Source: Bacteroides sp. 43_108
GTDB lineage: Bacteria > Bacteroidota > Bacteroidia > Bacteroidales > Bacteroidaceae
Direction: 5' to 3'
Assembly (NCBI GenBank): GCA_001915545.1
Contig: MNQS01000004.1
Span: 1-64,000, forward strand
Length of the DNA: 64,000 nucleotides
Shown: positions 8,558 to 17,693 of the stretch, one piece after another
Position numbering within the stretch: the first letter of the stretch is position 1
Layout of the letters: each line of letters begins with the position of its first letter
Position numbers and translations under genes: made by a program
The notes under the pieces: model-generated
Database searches by the model: none
What the model saw: the letters and a program-made list of their open reading frames with translations, nothing else
Told to the model about the DNA's origin: nothing

Positions 8558-9249
8558 CACAACAGTTTTTTTGATTTCGTTGCCACGAACTCCTTAAGAT
8601 AGAACGGTTCGAAATAAGCTACGTCCTTGAATTCCTCCCTCACATGAGCTTTCTCGGCCAAAGGACACATATTCTTTGCCAAAGGCAATATGCCGTCAAC
8701 AAAATGCGCATTAGGATGTTCTATGCAGCCGCGGCACTTTGACGCACCGTTACCGAAGAAGTACACAGGGTGCTGTTCGAGCAGATCCGCAAACGAGCTT
8801 TCGTCAATAACCTTTGCACATGTATCCACAACAGGCTTGAGAGCTCTGTCATAGACAGCCGTATAGACTTCCATACGACGGGCATCGATCATAGGACACA
8901 AGAGAGCATCTTCCGGAAGTTCTTCGTTGCCCAGAAGCAGTGGAACACAAAGAATTTCCAATGTCGGTACGGCCAACAGATGCAGATTTCTTGCATAGCA
9001 GATACCTTTGGCCATCGAAACACCTATGCGGAGTCCTGTATACGAACCCGGACCGCAGCTGACAGCCACAGCATCGAAAGGAATTGCATGATTGTCAGTA
9101 AACGTCAAGGCCTCATCGACGAATGTGCCCAATTTTGAAGCATGCGACGGTCCTTCGAGGTCCTCGATATGGAAAATGTTTGCACCGTCCTGGCTCACGG
9201 CAACAGAGCAGACTTCAGTAGAAGTCTCTATATTCAAAATACACGACAT
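8557..9249 (-). CDS. tsaB: tRNA threonylcarbamoyladenosine biosynthesis protein TsaB
   Basis: TsaB is the non-catalytic partner of TsaD in making the t6A modification at position 37 of ANN-decoding tRNAs. The 230-residue product has the ASKHA-fold start ILNIETSTEVCSVAV and the family motif SCGPGSYTGLRIGVSMAKG. It lacks the metal-binding HxxxH of TsaD, as expected. It is the first gene of the minus-strand run, with a -7 promoter box about 65 bp upstream, and its stop overlaps the start of the DUF4290 gene. Confidence 0.95.
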   Translation of the reverse strand: MSCILNIETSTEVCSVAVSQDGANIFHIEDLEGPSHASKLGTFVDEALTFTDNHAIPFDAVAVSCGPGSYTGLRIGVSMAKGICYARNLHLLAVPTLEILCVPLLLGNEELPEDALLCPMIDARRMEVYTAVYDRALKPVVDTCAKVIDESSFADLLEQHPVYFFGNGASKCRGCIEHPNAHFVDGILPLAKNMCPLAEKAHVREEFKDVAYFEPFYLKEFVATKSKKLL

Positions 9250-9312
9250 AATTATCTATGATTTTCCGCACAGCCGACACACACCATTTCACGCCCGAAC
9301 ACAACGGGCGCG

Positions 9313-9320
9313 CAAAGGTA
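9313..9320 (-). promoter_or_regulatory. -7 box of the tsaB operon
   Basis: TACCTTTG on the minus strand fits TAnnTTTG. The nearest TTG is 25 bp away, too far for a normal -33 box, so the match is partial. It shares the 269-bp divergent region with the yicC promoter. Confidence 0.5.
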
Positions 9321-9376
9321 CACATCTGACACAGTGCATTTTTTGCAAAAATACTAACAATAAGCGGAAAAATCGC

Positions 9377-9384
9377 TACTTTTG
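9377..9384 (+). promoter_or_regulatory. -7 box of yicC
   Basis: TACTTTTG on the plus strand fits TAnnTTTG and would give a leader of about 130 nt. No TTG sits at the usual distance upstream. Confidence 0.5.
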
Positions 9385-9518
9385 CAAAAATTTTATATTA
9401 ACGGCCATACTTGCCCTTACACGTAAGGCCGGCACGTAAGATGATACCGCAGAACGGTTTTTCCAATACGGTATTACAGACCTCAGAACAGAATCTATAT
9501 TTTTTACATTAGTGCGAT

Positions 9519-10394
9519 ATGATACAATCAATGACCGGTTACGGAAAATGCGTAACAGAATTCAACGGAAAGAAAATTCATGCTGAGATAAAATCGCTCA
9601 ACAGCAAAGCGCTAGACCTGTCGTCCAGAATAGCTCCGCTCTACAGAGAGAAAGAAATGGAGATCAGAACATACATCACATCCAATCTTGAACGAGGCAA
9701 AATAGACTTCAATCTTTGGATTGAAAAGGAGGACGGAGCCAGCGCTACGCCTATCAACAAGACTATAGTAAACGAATATTACAAGCAGATAAAAAGCATC
9801 TGCAGCGAAACAGGCATACCTGAACCTATAGAATGGATGTCTACACTGCTTAGAATGCCAGATGCCATATCAAAAGTTGAAGCTGAAGAATTGTCTGAAG
9901 AAGAATGGGCTGCGGCAAAATCGGCTGTCGAAGGAGCTGTAGGCCAGCTTATGGAATTCAGAAAGCAGGAGGGATTGGCACTGTCGAAGAAGTTTACAGA
10001 GAAAATTACCAACATCGGCAATCTGCTCGCCATGATCGAACCATACGAGAAGGAACGTACCGAGAAAATCAAGCAAAGAATAGTTGAAGCTCTCGAAAAG
10101 ACTCTCGAAGTGGACTACGACAAGAACAGACTTGAACAGGAGATGATATACTACATCGAGAAGCTCGACATCAGCGAAGAGAAACAAAGACTAACAAATC
10201 ATCTCAAATATTTCATGGAGACTATGGCAGACGGCCATGGACAGGGCAAGAAGCTCGGATTCATTGCTCAGGAAATGGGACGTGAAATAAACACTACAGG
10301 AAGCAAGAGCAACAACGCAGAAATGCAGAACATCGTAGTGAAGATGAAAGACGAACTCGAACAGATTAAAGAACAGGTTCTCAACGTCCTCTGA
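9519..10394 (+). CDS. YicC family endoribonuclease
   Basis: YicC-family proteins are hexameric RNases; E. coli YicC cleaves small RNAs such as RyhB. The 291-residue product has the family start MIQSMTGYGK, and its C-terminal half contains the conserved GHGQGKKLGFIAQEMGREINT segment split by glycines. Length is typical. In many bacteria yicC is followed directly by gmk and then nadD. Here a 4.1-kb secreted-protein gene separates them, and yicC has its own perfect 16-bp terminator hairpin. Confidence 0.93.
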   Translation: MIQSMTGYGKCVTEFNGKKIHAEIKSLNSKALDLSSRIAPLYREKEMEIRTYITSNLERGKIDFNLWIEKEDGASATPINKTIVNEYYKQIKSICSETGIPEPIEWMSTLLRMPDAISKVEAEELSEEEWAAAKSAVEGAVGQLMEFRKQEGLALSKKFTEKITNIGNLLAMIEPYEKERTEKIKQRIVEALEKTLEVDYDKNRLEQEMIYYIEKLDISEEKQRLTNHLKYFMETMADGHGQGKKLGFIAQEMGREINTTGSKSNNAEMQNIVVKMKDELEQIKEQVLNVL

Positions 10395-10423
10395 TTGCAG
10401 AAACACAAAATTCAAGTATAAAT

Positions 10424-10476
10424 ACAGCCACGGCGCACCATTGCATGGATATATGGAAGGTGCGCCGTGGCTGTTT
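10424..10476 (+). terminator. Terminator of yicC
   Basis: A perfect 16-bp inverted repeat (10424-10439 with 10459-10474) with a 19-nt loop lies 30 bp after the yicC stop. Only a short T-run follows, so it may act as an mRNA-end hairpin as well. Confidence 0.65.
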
Positions 10477-10506
10477 CATATATATGCAGTAAACAACTGC
10501 CGGCGC

Positions 10507-10616
10507 AAGCACTCATAGTGAATATTACGAGCGCCCGCAAAAATCATTACACGCGCTCGTAAAAACTACCGCGAGCGCCCACAGCCTCAGAGATGAAGGC
10601 TCATACACCAATAAGG
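10507..10616. repeat. 22-bp phased array, locus 1 (five units)
   Basis: Nine-base GC-rich cores start at 10507, 10529, 10551, 10573 and 10595, exactly 22 bp apart: AAGCACTCA, GAGCGCCCG, ACGCGCTCG, GAGCGCCCA, GAAGGCTCA. The spacers are A/T-rich. The array fills the space between the yicC terminator and the promoter at 10640. The same element is at 41837 and 62670. A 22-bp period excludes a coding origin. Confidence 0.75.
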
Positions 10617-10639
10617 CTCTGAGATATAGCCGTTTATCG

Positions 10640-10669
10640 TTGCATATTGACTTATTATTGCTATATTTG
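10640..10669 (+). promoter_or_regulatory. Promoter of the secreted protein gene at 10743
   Basis: The -33 TTG (10640-10642) and the -7 box TATATTTG (10662-10669) are separated by 19 bp, a full consensus match. The leader would be about 65 nt. Confidence 0.75.
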
Positions 10670-10742
10670 CAGATATGTTTAACCTTAACATCGGTTAAAT
10701 ATCCAATCAACCAATTGAAAAACCATCAACACGAATGAAATT

Positions 10743-13700
10743 ATGAAGAAACTAATCACCAACGCGGTTATGACATTGGCATTGACAGGATTGTCAATAC
10801 ACAATTCATACGCACAGACAGACGTAACGTCGAAGTACCTCACAAATGCCGGATTCGATACCGGCTTCCACTACAAGAAGGGGGAAAGCGGAAACGTTGC
10901 TCAAGAAATCAGAGATGTAAGCGGATGGACCAAAGACATCGAGGTCGACTACACAATTACCGGTATCTACCAGTTTGGAACAGCAAAGACATTCAACGGG
11001 GCTTCCGTTCCCGCCAACGGATACGACGGAACATCGGAAGGGGGCGGACTGGCACTGAGCACCGGTTGGGGCTCTACGCTCAAATACAATCAGGACGTAA
11101 CCCTGAGCGACGGCAAATATGCCATCGTCACAGTATGCTACAACAGCGGAACTACGTCTGCCGGAAAGAATCTTGCAGGATGGATACCAGAGTCAGGCGA
11201 AAGCATCATGTCGTCGCAGGAATCTTTCACAGTCAACAAATGGAGTACAGACACTGTATTTTTCAATGTCTTGGGAGAACAGAAAGGCAAAATACAGATA
11301 GGACTTGAATCTATCAGCGGTTCTGGCTCAGGAAGTACAGCAAAGATTATCGTTGACTTCGTAAAGATTCTGAGCTACGGAGTCGACAAGAGCGAGCTCA
11401 ACGAAGCCTTGGCTGAAGCCGTTGAACTGTATGCCGACGGAAGCGGAAAAGACGCAGACAAACTGAAATCTGCCATAGATGCAGCTGAAGAGATTGCAAA
11501 CAAGGCTGATGCTACGATGAAAGAAGTGGTGGAAGTATGCGATGCTGTGGAAAGTGCCATGATGGCATACAAGCTGGTCAATTCGAGCGAAGAGAATCCA
11601 TACGACTTCACATATATGATTGCAAATTCTAGTTTCGAAACCAATGGAATGGAAGGATGGACAACATCGGGCATGCAGACCCAGACGAACACCAACTTCA
11701 GCAAGAAGCACGGAACAACTTATATCGAGAAATGGGTCAACAGAGGAAGCCTGGTAGGCGACGGATATGCAGAACAGACCATCGAAGGACTCCCTAACGG
11801 TACATATCAGCTTAAAGTTGCTGCTCAGAACATACAGCAGGACACACCGCTGACTGGTTCTGAAAGCGGAGCATACATTTTTGCAGACAACAGCAAGACT
11901 GCTGTAACGAAAACAGCTGAATACACCCTCAATTTCACAATACTCTCAGGCAAGGCTACCATCGGATTCAAGGCCGAAGGTGCTACCGGCAACTGGATTG
12001 CATGCGACAACTTCCGTCTCTACTGCACAGGCACTGACATGGAAGACATCACCAGCGCTCTGAATGCAATGATAGAAAGTGCAGAGAAATTGGCTGAAAG
12101 AAAGATGCAGAATGCAGTATTGGAGGATTTGAACAGCGCAATAGAAGGTGTGAGAAGCGTCATAGGCAATACTGACAGCGAGAAGGTTCAGGAAGCTGTC
12201 AACACTCTCGACGAAGCAGTAAAAGCCGCAGAATCATCTGCTGATGCTTTTGATGCACTCCAGACTTCAATCAACAATGCAAAGGAAATATATGGAGAAG
12301 GAAGCGGCAATGGAGCCGAAGAACTCAAGACTGCAATAGAGACGGCAGAAGCAGTGGCTGCAGACCTCAACTCGGACAACACAGTACTGCAGGAAGCGAC
12401 AATGAATATGGACAAGGCTGTATTTGCATATCAGCTTGCAAATGCCAGCGGCGACGTGCCGAGCGTGACAACTAGAAAAGATTACGCAAGAGGTGCTACA
12501 ATGATATTCGGAAGAAGCGAGATTGAAGGTGTAAACATGTCCGAAATAATGGAACACGGACTTTGCTGGAGCACATCGCCAGAGCCGACAGTTCTGGACA
12601 ATCGCTCAACGAAATACTACTCTCACAACGGATACATATATTGCATCGACAATCTGAAGCCGTCTACAATCTATTATGTCAGGGCATATGCCATCACTAA
12701 AGGATATGCTGTAGGCTACGGCGACTGCATCAAGGTCATCACAATACCTATGGGTACAGCCACATATCAGCTGAACAGCAGTGTAACAAGCGCTCCTGAA
12801 CACCACGAGAGAATAAAGAAGGCTATGGAATCGGCCGTTGGCTACTGGAACAACCTTACCAGCATTCAGGGCAAGAAGCTTTCTGTAAACTACAACGCTG
12901 GAACTCCAACTGCTGAAGCAAGCTACAGCGGATACATGCAGTTCGGAGCCAACTCTTCTTACCAGCAGACAGGTACTGCACTCCACGAAATGAACCACAC
13001 TGTCGGTGTAGGACAGCACAGCATTTGGTACGGTCCAAATTCCGTATTGCGCGAAAACGGAACCAGCGGAAAGTGGCTCGGAGAAAGAGCGAACAATGTC
13101 ATACAGTTTCTTGAGAACAACGAAGAAGTATGTGTAACCGGCGACAAGACACACATGTGGGGTACTGGTGCATCGAATATTATTTCTTACGGTATAAACG
13201 GTGCATTTGAGGACACGAAGAGCGAATTGCAGTACATCGGAAACGCCCTCATAACCCAGGCGCTCGGCGAAGACGGTCTGCCACCAACTGGCGGTTTCGC
13301 AACTCCTGCATACACATTTGAACAGGAAGACGACACAAAGTATTACATAAAGAACGAGTCCGACTCATACGGTTTCAGTACATCTTATCTGCGCGAGAAC
13401 GCCGACGGACAGCTTGAATGGGCTACGGCATCCGGTGCAGAAGCCGTTGCAGACGACAGCTGTGCATGGTATATCTCATTCACCCCAACAAACAGCTACT
13501 ACAGCCTGCGCAATGTCGCAACCGGCAAATATATGACATACAGAACTACCGGCACATACGGTATCACGCTCAAAGAGACCGAGACTCCAGGCAACAATGA
13601 GTACTTCCAGCTGATGGGCGGAAGAACTGAAAAAGAAATCAGTTCGGGCGACTACACATTCAAAGGCAAGGGATACTGGATTGTACGCCCTGAGAGCAAG

Positions 13701-14858
13701 CTCAACCCTCCATGCCTGGCAGCTACAAACAGCGGAAAAACGATGGTTGCCACATTCAATCTTGCGGACAATGCAGAGTCACAAAGATGGATTCTCATGA
13801 CTGGAGAAGAAACAGAACTGCTTGACGAAGCTACAAGTTCTCTGATTCTCACAGACCTGAGCGTAAACGGCAAGACTTTGCCTGGTTTCACTTCCGACAG
13901 AACTGAATATACATATTCCGTAAATCCGGAAGGCAAGCCGGAGGACTATGTTGTCAATGCTGAGAAATACAGCATGTATGAAGGAAGCATAAACATTGAA
14001 CAGGCAGCAAGCATACCGGGAACTGCAAAAGTGACTGCAGTTGGTGCAGGCGGATCGACAGACAAGGTATACACCATCAGCTTCGTGAAGAACTACGCTT
14101 ACGGATGGGATGGAAACGGTGCCACTGGAACAGGAAGCGAACCGAGCAAGTTCGGATGGTCGTCTACTCCGAGTGTAACATGGAACACTGCCAACAGTTC
14201 GGCAAACAGATACATGGATCCGGGCAACGGCGAGTACAACGGATATACATTTGACGGAAACGCTTACGATCAGAACAGAATCCTTTGGATAAGATTCAAC
14301 AACAGCGAAGAGTTCAGATACACTTTCGACGGTCTACAGGCTGGCAGCAAATATGAGCTTTCAATGAAGTACGGATGGCACAACAACGGTGCCGCACCAA
14401 ATCTGACAGTGGGCGTATACGAGAAGTCAACCAGTACAAAGCTTGGTGAGGAAGTATTCAAGTCGAGCACAACAAAGAGAACATTGAAAGAGAGCAGTTA
14501 TGAATTTACTGTACCGAATGAACTTGAAGGCAACGGCGAATTCTACATCTCTATCAAGAACGACGCCAATGGTGACGCAATGGCAATCATTGCCGACCTT
14601 GCAGTTATTGACACTGACGAAACAGGAACATCTATTGACGGTATCGAGGACAGCAGCAACGGCGAAGGCATAAGCATCATACCAGAGGATGGAGGTATAA
14701 CTATCGCTGCAGAAAACAAGGCTTCGGTCAAAGCTGTAAAGATATATTCAGTCACAGGTATGGTTGTAAGAACCGTAAATCTGAATGGAAGTTCAAAATT
14801 CGTACCTCTTGAGGCCGGACTTTACATTGTTGGCAGAAAAACTGTCGCTGTAAAGTAA
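10743..14858 (+). CDS. Secreted multidomain metalloprotease-like protein with type IX sorting domain
   Basis: A 1371-residue exported protein of unknown substrate. It has a signal peptide (about residues 1-25, ending SYAQT) and a carbohydrate-binding-like beta domain (about 26-215). Helical FIVAR-like segments (about 215-280, 435-500, 505-575) flank a second beta domain, followed by a fibronectin-III-like domain (about 575-675). A protease-like domain carries HEMNH at 748-752 and a further His at 759. A ricin-type lectin-like segment (about 860-1025), another beta-sandwich (about 1110-1290) and a C-terminal sorting domain (about 1305-1371) follow. The zinc site reads HExxHxxG with the third His one residue later than in metzincins. 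The domains suggest cell-surface attack on glycoproteins. The gene lies between yicC and gmk, where most genomes have nothing, with its own promoter and terminator. Confidence 0.8.
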   Translation: MKKLITNAVMTLALTGLSIHNSYAQTDVTSKYLTNAGFDTGFHYKKGESGNVAQEIRDVSGWTKDIEVDYTITGIYQFGTAKTFNGASVPANGYDGTSEGGGLALSTGWGSTLKYNQDVTLSDGKYAIVTVCYNSGTTSAGKNLAGWIPESGESIMSSQESFTVNKWSTDTVFFNVLGEQKGKIQIGLESISGSGSGSTAKIIVDFVKILSYGVDKSELNEALAEAVELYADGSGKDADKLKSAIDAAEEIANKADATMKEVVEVCDAVESAMMAYKLVNSSEENPYDFTYMIANSSFETNGMEGWTTSGMQTQTNTNFSKKHGTTYIEKWVNRGSLVGDGYAEQTIEGLPNGTYQLKVAAQNIQQDTPLTGSESGAYIFADNSKTAVTKTAEYTLNFTILSGKATIGFKAEGATGNWIACDNFRLYCTGTDMEDITSALNAMIESAEKLAERKMQNAVLEDLNSAIEGVRSVIGNTDSEKVQEAVNTLDEAVKAAESSADAFDALQTSINNAKEIYGEGSGNGAEELKTAIETAEAVAADLNSDNTVLQEATMNMDKAVFAYQLANASGDVPSVTTRKDYARGATMIFGRSEIEGVNMSEIMEHGLCWSTSPEPTVLDNRSTKYYSHNGYIYCIDNLKPSTIYYVRAYAITKGYAVGYGDCIKVITIPMGTATYQLNSSVTSAPEHHERIKKAMESAVGYWNNLTSIQGKKLSVNYNAGTPTAEASYSGYMQFGANSSYQQTGTALHEMNHTVGVGQHSIWYGPNSVLRENGTSGKWLGERANNVIQFLENNEEVCVTGDKTHMWGTGASNIISYGINGAFEDTKSELQYIGNALITQALGEDGLPPTGGFATPAYTFEQEDDTKYYIKNESDSYGFSTSYLRENADGQLEWATASGAEAVADDSCAWYISFTPTNSYYSLRNVATGKYMTYRTTGTYGITLKETETPGNNEYFQLMGGRTEKEISSGDYTFKGKGYWIVRPESKLNPPCLAATNSGKTMVATFNLADNAESQRWILMTGEETELLDEATSSLILTDLSVNGKTLPGFTSDRTEYTYSVNPEGKPEDYVVNAEKYSMYEGSINIEQAASIPGTAKVTAVGAGGSTDKVYTISFVKNYAYGWDGNGATGTGSEPSKFGWSSTPSVTWNTANSSANRYMDPGNGEYNGYTFDGNAYDQNRILWIRFNNSEEFRYTFDGLQAGSKYELSMKYGWHNNGAAPNLTVGVYEKSTSTKLGEEVFKSSTTKRTLKESSYEFTVPNELEGNGEFYISIKNDANGDAMAIIADLAVIDTDETGTSIDGIEDSSNGEGISIIPEDGGITIAAENKASVKAVKIYSVTGMVVRTVNLNGSSKFVPLEAGLYIVGRKTVAVK

Positions 14859-14905
14859 TAGCGAAATGAATGACTAAAGGACAATTCTAACACATCATCA
14901 TTATG

Positions 14906-14943
14906 GAATGGCGGACGCACACATGGCATCCGCCATTCTTTTG
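14906..14943 (+). terminator. Terminator of the secreted protein gene
   Basis: The stem GAATGGCGGA with TCCGCCATTC (14906-14915 with 14929-14938) and a 13-nt loop is followed by TTTTG. A weak -7-like TAACTTCG at 15023-15030 could serve gmk. Confidence 0.75.
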
Positions 14944-15056
14944 TTTATACAAATCAAAAGCTTATAACGTAGAAAAAAGCATCGAAATACAGCCACCGGC
15001 CCGATGGATAAGAAAAAATACGTAACTTCGCAACCGAAATATTAAATCTTACTTAT

Positions 15057-15623
15057 ATGGCAAAATGTATAATCTTCTCTGCCCCATCCGGTAGCGGAAA
15101 ATCCACAATCATAAACTATCTGATGGAACAGGGACTGAATCTCCATTTCTCAATTTCTGCAACGAGCCGTCCTCCAAGAGGCAAAGAGCAGAACGGTGTG
15201 GAATACTTCTTCCTCTCATCAGACGAATTCAGAAAAAGAATTGCCGAGGGCGACTTTCTGGAGTATGAAGAAGTGTATACAGACAGATTCTACGGAACAC
15301 TGAAATCGCAGGTGGACAAACAGCTGGCTGAGGGCGAGAATGTGATTTTCGATGTAGACGTGAAAGGCGGATGTTCTATAAAAGAGCATTACGGCGAAAA
15401 AGCAATGAGCATATTCATCCAGCCGCCAAGCATCGAAGAACTGCGTAAAAGATTGAACGGAAGAGGTACAGATTCGGCAGAGGTGATAGAAGACAGAATT
15501 GCAAGAGCAGAATTCGAGCTCAGCTTTGCAGAACGTTTCGACCATGTTGTCGTAAATGACAATCTGGAAAAGGCCGAGGCTGAAGTTCTGGAACTGGTTC
15601 AGAAGTTCCTCGGAGCAGAATAA
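15057..15623 (+). CDS. gmk: Guanylate kinase
   Basis: GMK phosphorylates GMP to GDP with ATP, feeding GTP and (p)ppGpp pools. The 188-residue product has the P-loop SAPSGSGKST at residues 8-17, the GMP-binding stretch SATSRPPRGKEQNGVEYFF and the lid-region RLNGRGTDS. Length is normal. The start ATG at 15057 matches the family. nadD begins 47 bp downstream on the same strand, so the two are probably one operon. Confidence 0.97.
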   Translation: MAKCIIFSAPSGSGKSTIINYLMEQGLNLHFSISATSRPPRGKEQNGVEYFFLSSDEFRKRIAEGDFLEYEEVYTDRFYGTLKSQVDKQLAEGENVIFDVDVKGGCSIKEHYGEKAMSIFIQPPSIEELRKRLNGRGTDSAEVIEDRIARAEFELSFAERFDHVVVNDNLEKAEAEVLELVQKFLGAE

Positions 15624-15670
15624 AGCATTTTGATTTCTGCAACATCTACCAACCATACAGACATCAAATA

Positions 15671-16264
15671 ATGAAAATAGGTATATACGGGGGATCATTC
15701 AATCCTGTACATATAGGCCATACTTCGTTGGCACAAGCTATCTGCGAACAGAAGCTTGTGGACGAAGTATGGCTTGTCGTTTCGCCCCTCAACCCCTTCA
15801 AGCGCAACATGTCTGAAGAACTTCTTGATGACCGCGTAAGACTGAAAATGGCAGAGATTGCAGTTGAAGGCATAAAGTGCATAAAGGTATCAGACATAGA
15901 ATTCGACATGCCCAAACCGTCATATACTTTCGACACGCTGAAGGTGCTGAAAGAGAAATATCCACAGCATGAATTCTGTCTCATAATCGGCGCAGACAAC
16001 TGGCTTGCTTTCCGCAAATGGTACAAGAGCGATGAAATCATGGCCAATCACCAGATAATTGTATACAGACGTCCTGGATGCGAAATAGATTTGAACAATG
16101 TACCGGAAAACGTAACGGTGGCATCAACGGATTTGTTTGACATAAGTTCCACACAGATACGCGAAGGCATAAGAAATGGTGCAGACGTATCCAAATATCT
16201 CAATCCTGAAGTATTGGCTTATATAAAAGCAAACGGGCTTTATAAAAATCAGAATGAAGCGTAA
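15671..16264 (+). CDS. nadD: Nicotinate-nucleotide adenylyltransferase
   Basis: NadD adenylates nicotinate mononucleotide to deamido-NAD, the penultimate step of NAD synthesis. The 197-residue product has the nucleotidyltransferase motif GGSFNPVHIGH (residues 7-17, with the HxGH signature) and the C-terminal motif ISSTQIREGI, the family equivalent of ISSTxIR. Length is typical. It follows gmk by 47 bp and converges on thiL, with a shared two-way terminator between them. Confidence 0.96.
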   Translation: MKIGIYGGSFNPVHIGHTSLAQAICEQKLVDEVWLVVSPLNPFKRNMSEELLDDRVRLKMAEIAVEGIKCIKVSDIEFDMPKPSYTFDTLKVLKEKYPQHEFCLIIGADNWLAFRKWYKSDEIMANHQIIVYRRPGCEIDLNNVPENVTVASTDLFDISSTQIREGIRNGADVSKYLNPEVLAYIKANGLYKNQNEA

Positions 16265-16391
16265 ACGCAGGAAACGCGGAGTGTGCTAACAATAAAGCCA
16301 ATCTGTCATAACAATGAAATGTTGAATTCTTAGAACAGACAGCGAAGATTGTTAATACAAAAACGAGAATATCAGTTCTGCAAAATAAAAA

Positions 16392-16425
16392 AGGGATTTA
16401 CACCATTGATGCGGTATAAATCCCT
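16392..16425. terminator. Bidirectional terminator between nadD and thiL
   Basis: A 13-bp stem (16392-16404 with 16413-16425, one non-Watson-Crick pair) with an 8-nt loop has A-rich sequence on the left and T-rich sequence on the right. It can therefore end transcripts from both convergent genes. Confidence 0.7.
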
Positions 16426-16491
16426 AAAATTTTCCTTTTTCAGTTACTCATATAAATCATCAGGACAGTCCAATGAAATATTCAACAGTGA

Positions 16492-17583
16492 TTATTTCAA
16501 AGGATTCCATCCCTGTGCTTTCAATTCAAACTCCTGATTGTCGCGTGTTACAAGTGCACAGCCAAGTTCCTGTTCTGTAATATGACCGATGATTTTGACA
16601 TTCTCCATCTCCTCAATACGTTCATGCTCAGATATAGGTACAGTGAAGAGCAGTTCATAATCCTCACCGCCGTTGAGAGCACACGTGGTGACATTCATAT
16701 TAAGTTCTTCGGCCATAGCGGCAGTCTGATAATCCAAAGGAATTCTTTCTTCAAATACACGGCATCCGCAGTTGCTCTGCGAGCAGATGTGCATCAGTTC
16801 ACTGCTGAGACCATCGCTGATGTCCATCATGGCTGTCGGCCTGATACCCATCTCTCGGAGCTTCAGGATGATGTCACGTCTGGCCTCCGGACGAAGCTGA
16901 CGCTGAAGAAGATATTCGCGTCCGGCAAAATCAGGCTGGTTCTGAAGAATCTGTTCTTCCATTCGCTTGCGGGCTTCACCCTGCAGTTTGCCGGCTTCGG
17001 CCAACTGTTCGTCGAAAACGTGCTTTTCGCGCTCCAGCAACTGCAAGCCCATATATGCAGCACCCAAGTCTCCACTGACGCAAATAAGGTCTGTAGGTTT
17101 TGCGCCATTGCGGAAAACAGCTCCATCCTTTTCAACCTCTCCGATACATGTTATGCTAATTGCAAGACCGGTATAAGAAGAAGACGTGTCGCCACCGACA
17201 ATATCCACACCGTGCTCATCGCAGGCAAGACGCAGGCCTGCATAAAATTCTTCCATATCCTCGATACTGAACTTCTTGCTCAGGGCCATGCTGACAACAA
17301 TCTGCTTAGGCATTCCGTACATTGCGTAGACATCGCTCAGATTGACCATCACAGACTTGTATCCAAGATGTTTCAGAGGAGTGTAGGTCAAGTCGAAATG
17401 TACACCTTCCATCAAAAGGTCTGTCGTCACTAGTATATCCTTATCGGGATAAGACAATACGGCGCAATCATCACCAACTCCATACTTTGTTGTGTCATTC
17501 TTAAGCTCTATACCTTCGGTCAATCTCTTGATAAGACCGAATTCACCTAGGGTACTTATTTCAGTTCTGTTTTTTTCCTGCAT
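16492..17583 (-). CDS. thiL: Thiamine-monophosphate kinase
   Basis: ThiL makes thiamine diphosphate from thiamine phosphate and ATP. The PurM-like fold is shown by GVGDDCAVL (metal/ATP site, about residues 35-43), TTDLLMEGVHFD, MDISDGLSSEL and NGGEDYELLFT. I place the start at the ATG at 17583 because the family begins at RTEISTLGEFGLI. An in-frame ATG 60 bp upstream (17643) would add a segment unlike other ThiL proteins. The 363-residue length fits. It lies 110 bp after punA and may be the last gene of the sppA-lpxK-punA-thiL run. Confidence 0.94.
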   Translation of the reverse strand: MQEKNRTEISTLGEFGLIKRLTEGIELKNDTTKYGVGDDCAVLSYPDKDILVTTDLLMEGVHFDLTYTPLKHLGYKSVMVNLSDVYAMYGMPKQIVVSMALSKKFSIEDMEEFYAGLRLACDEHGVDIVGGDTSSSYTGLAISITCIGEVEKDGAVFRNGAKPTDLICVSGDLGAAYMGLQLLEREKHVFDEQLAEAGKLQGEARKRMEEQILQNQPDFAGREYLLQRQLRPEARRDIILKLREMGIRPTAMMDISDGLSSELMHICSQSNCGCRVFEERIPLDYQTAAMAEELNMNVTTCALNGGEDYELLFTVPISEHERIEEMENVKIIGHITEQELGCALVTRDNQEFELKAQGWNPLK

Positions 17584-17693
17584 AATATTAATATTTTTAC
17601 AACCCGACGTTTCTTGAAAATAGACATCACCTGCAACAAACACAGTCTGGTACGTCTATGCCCTGAAAAACATGTCGATAAAAGTTCCTAATA

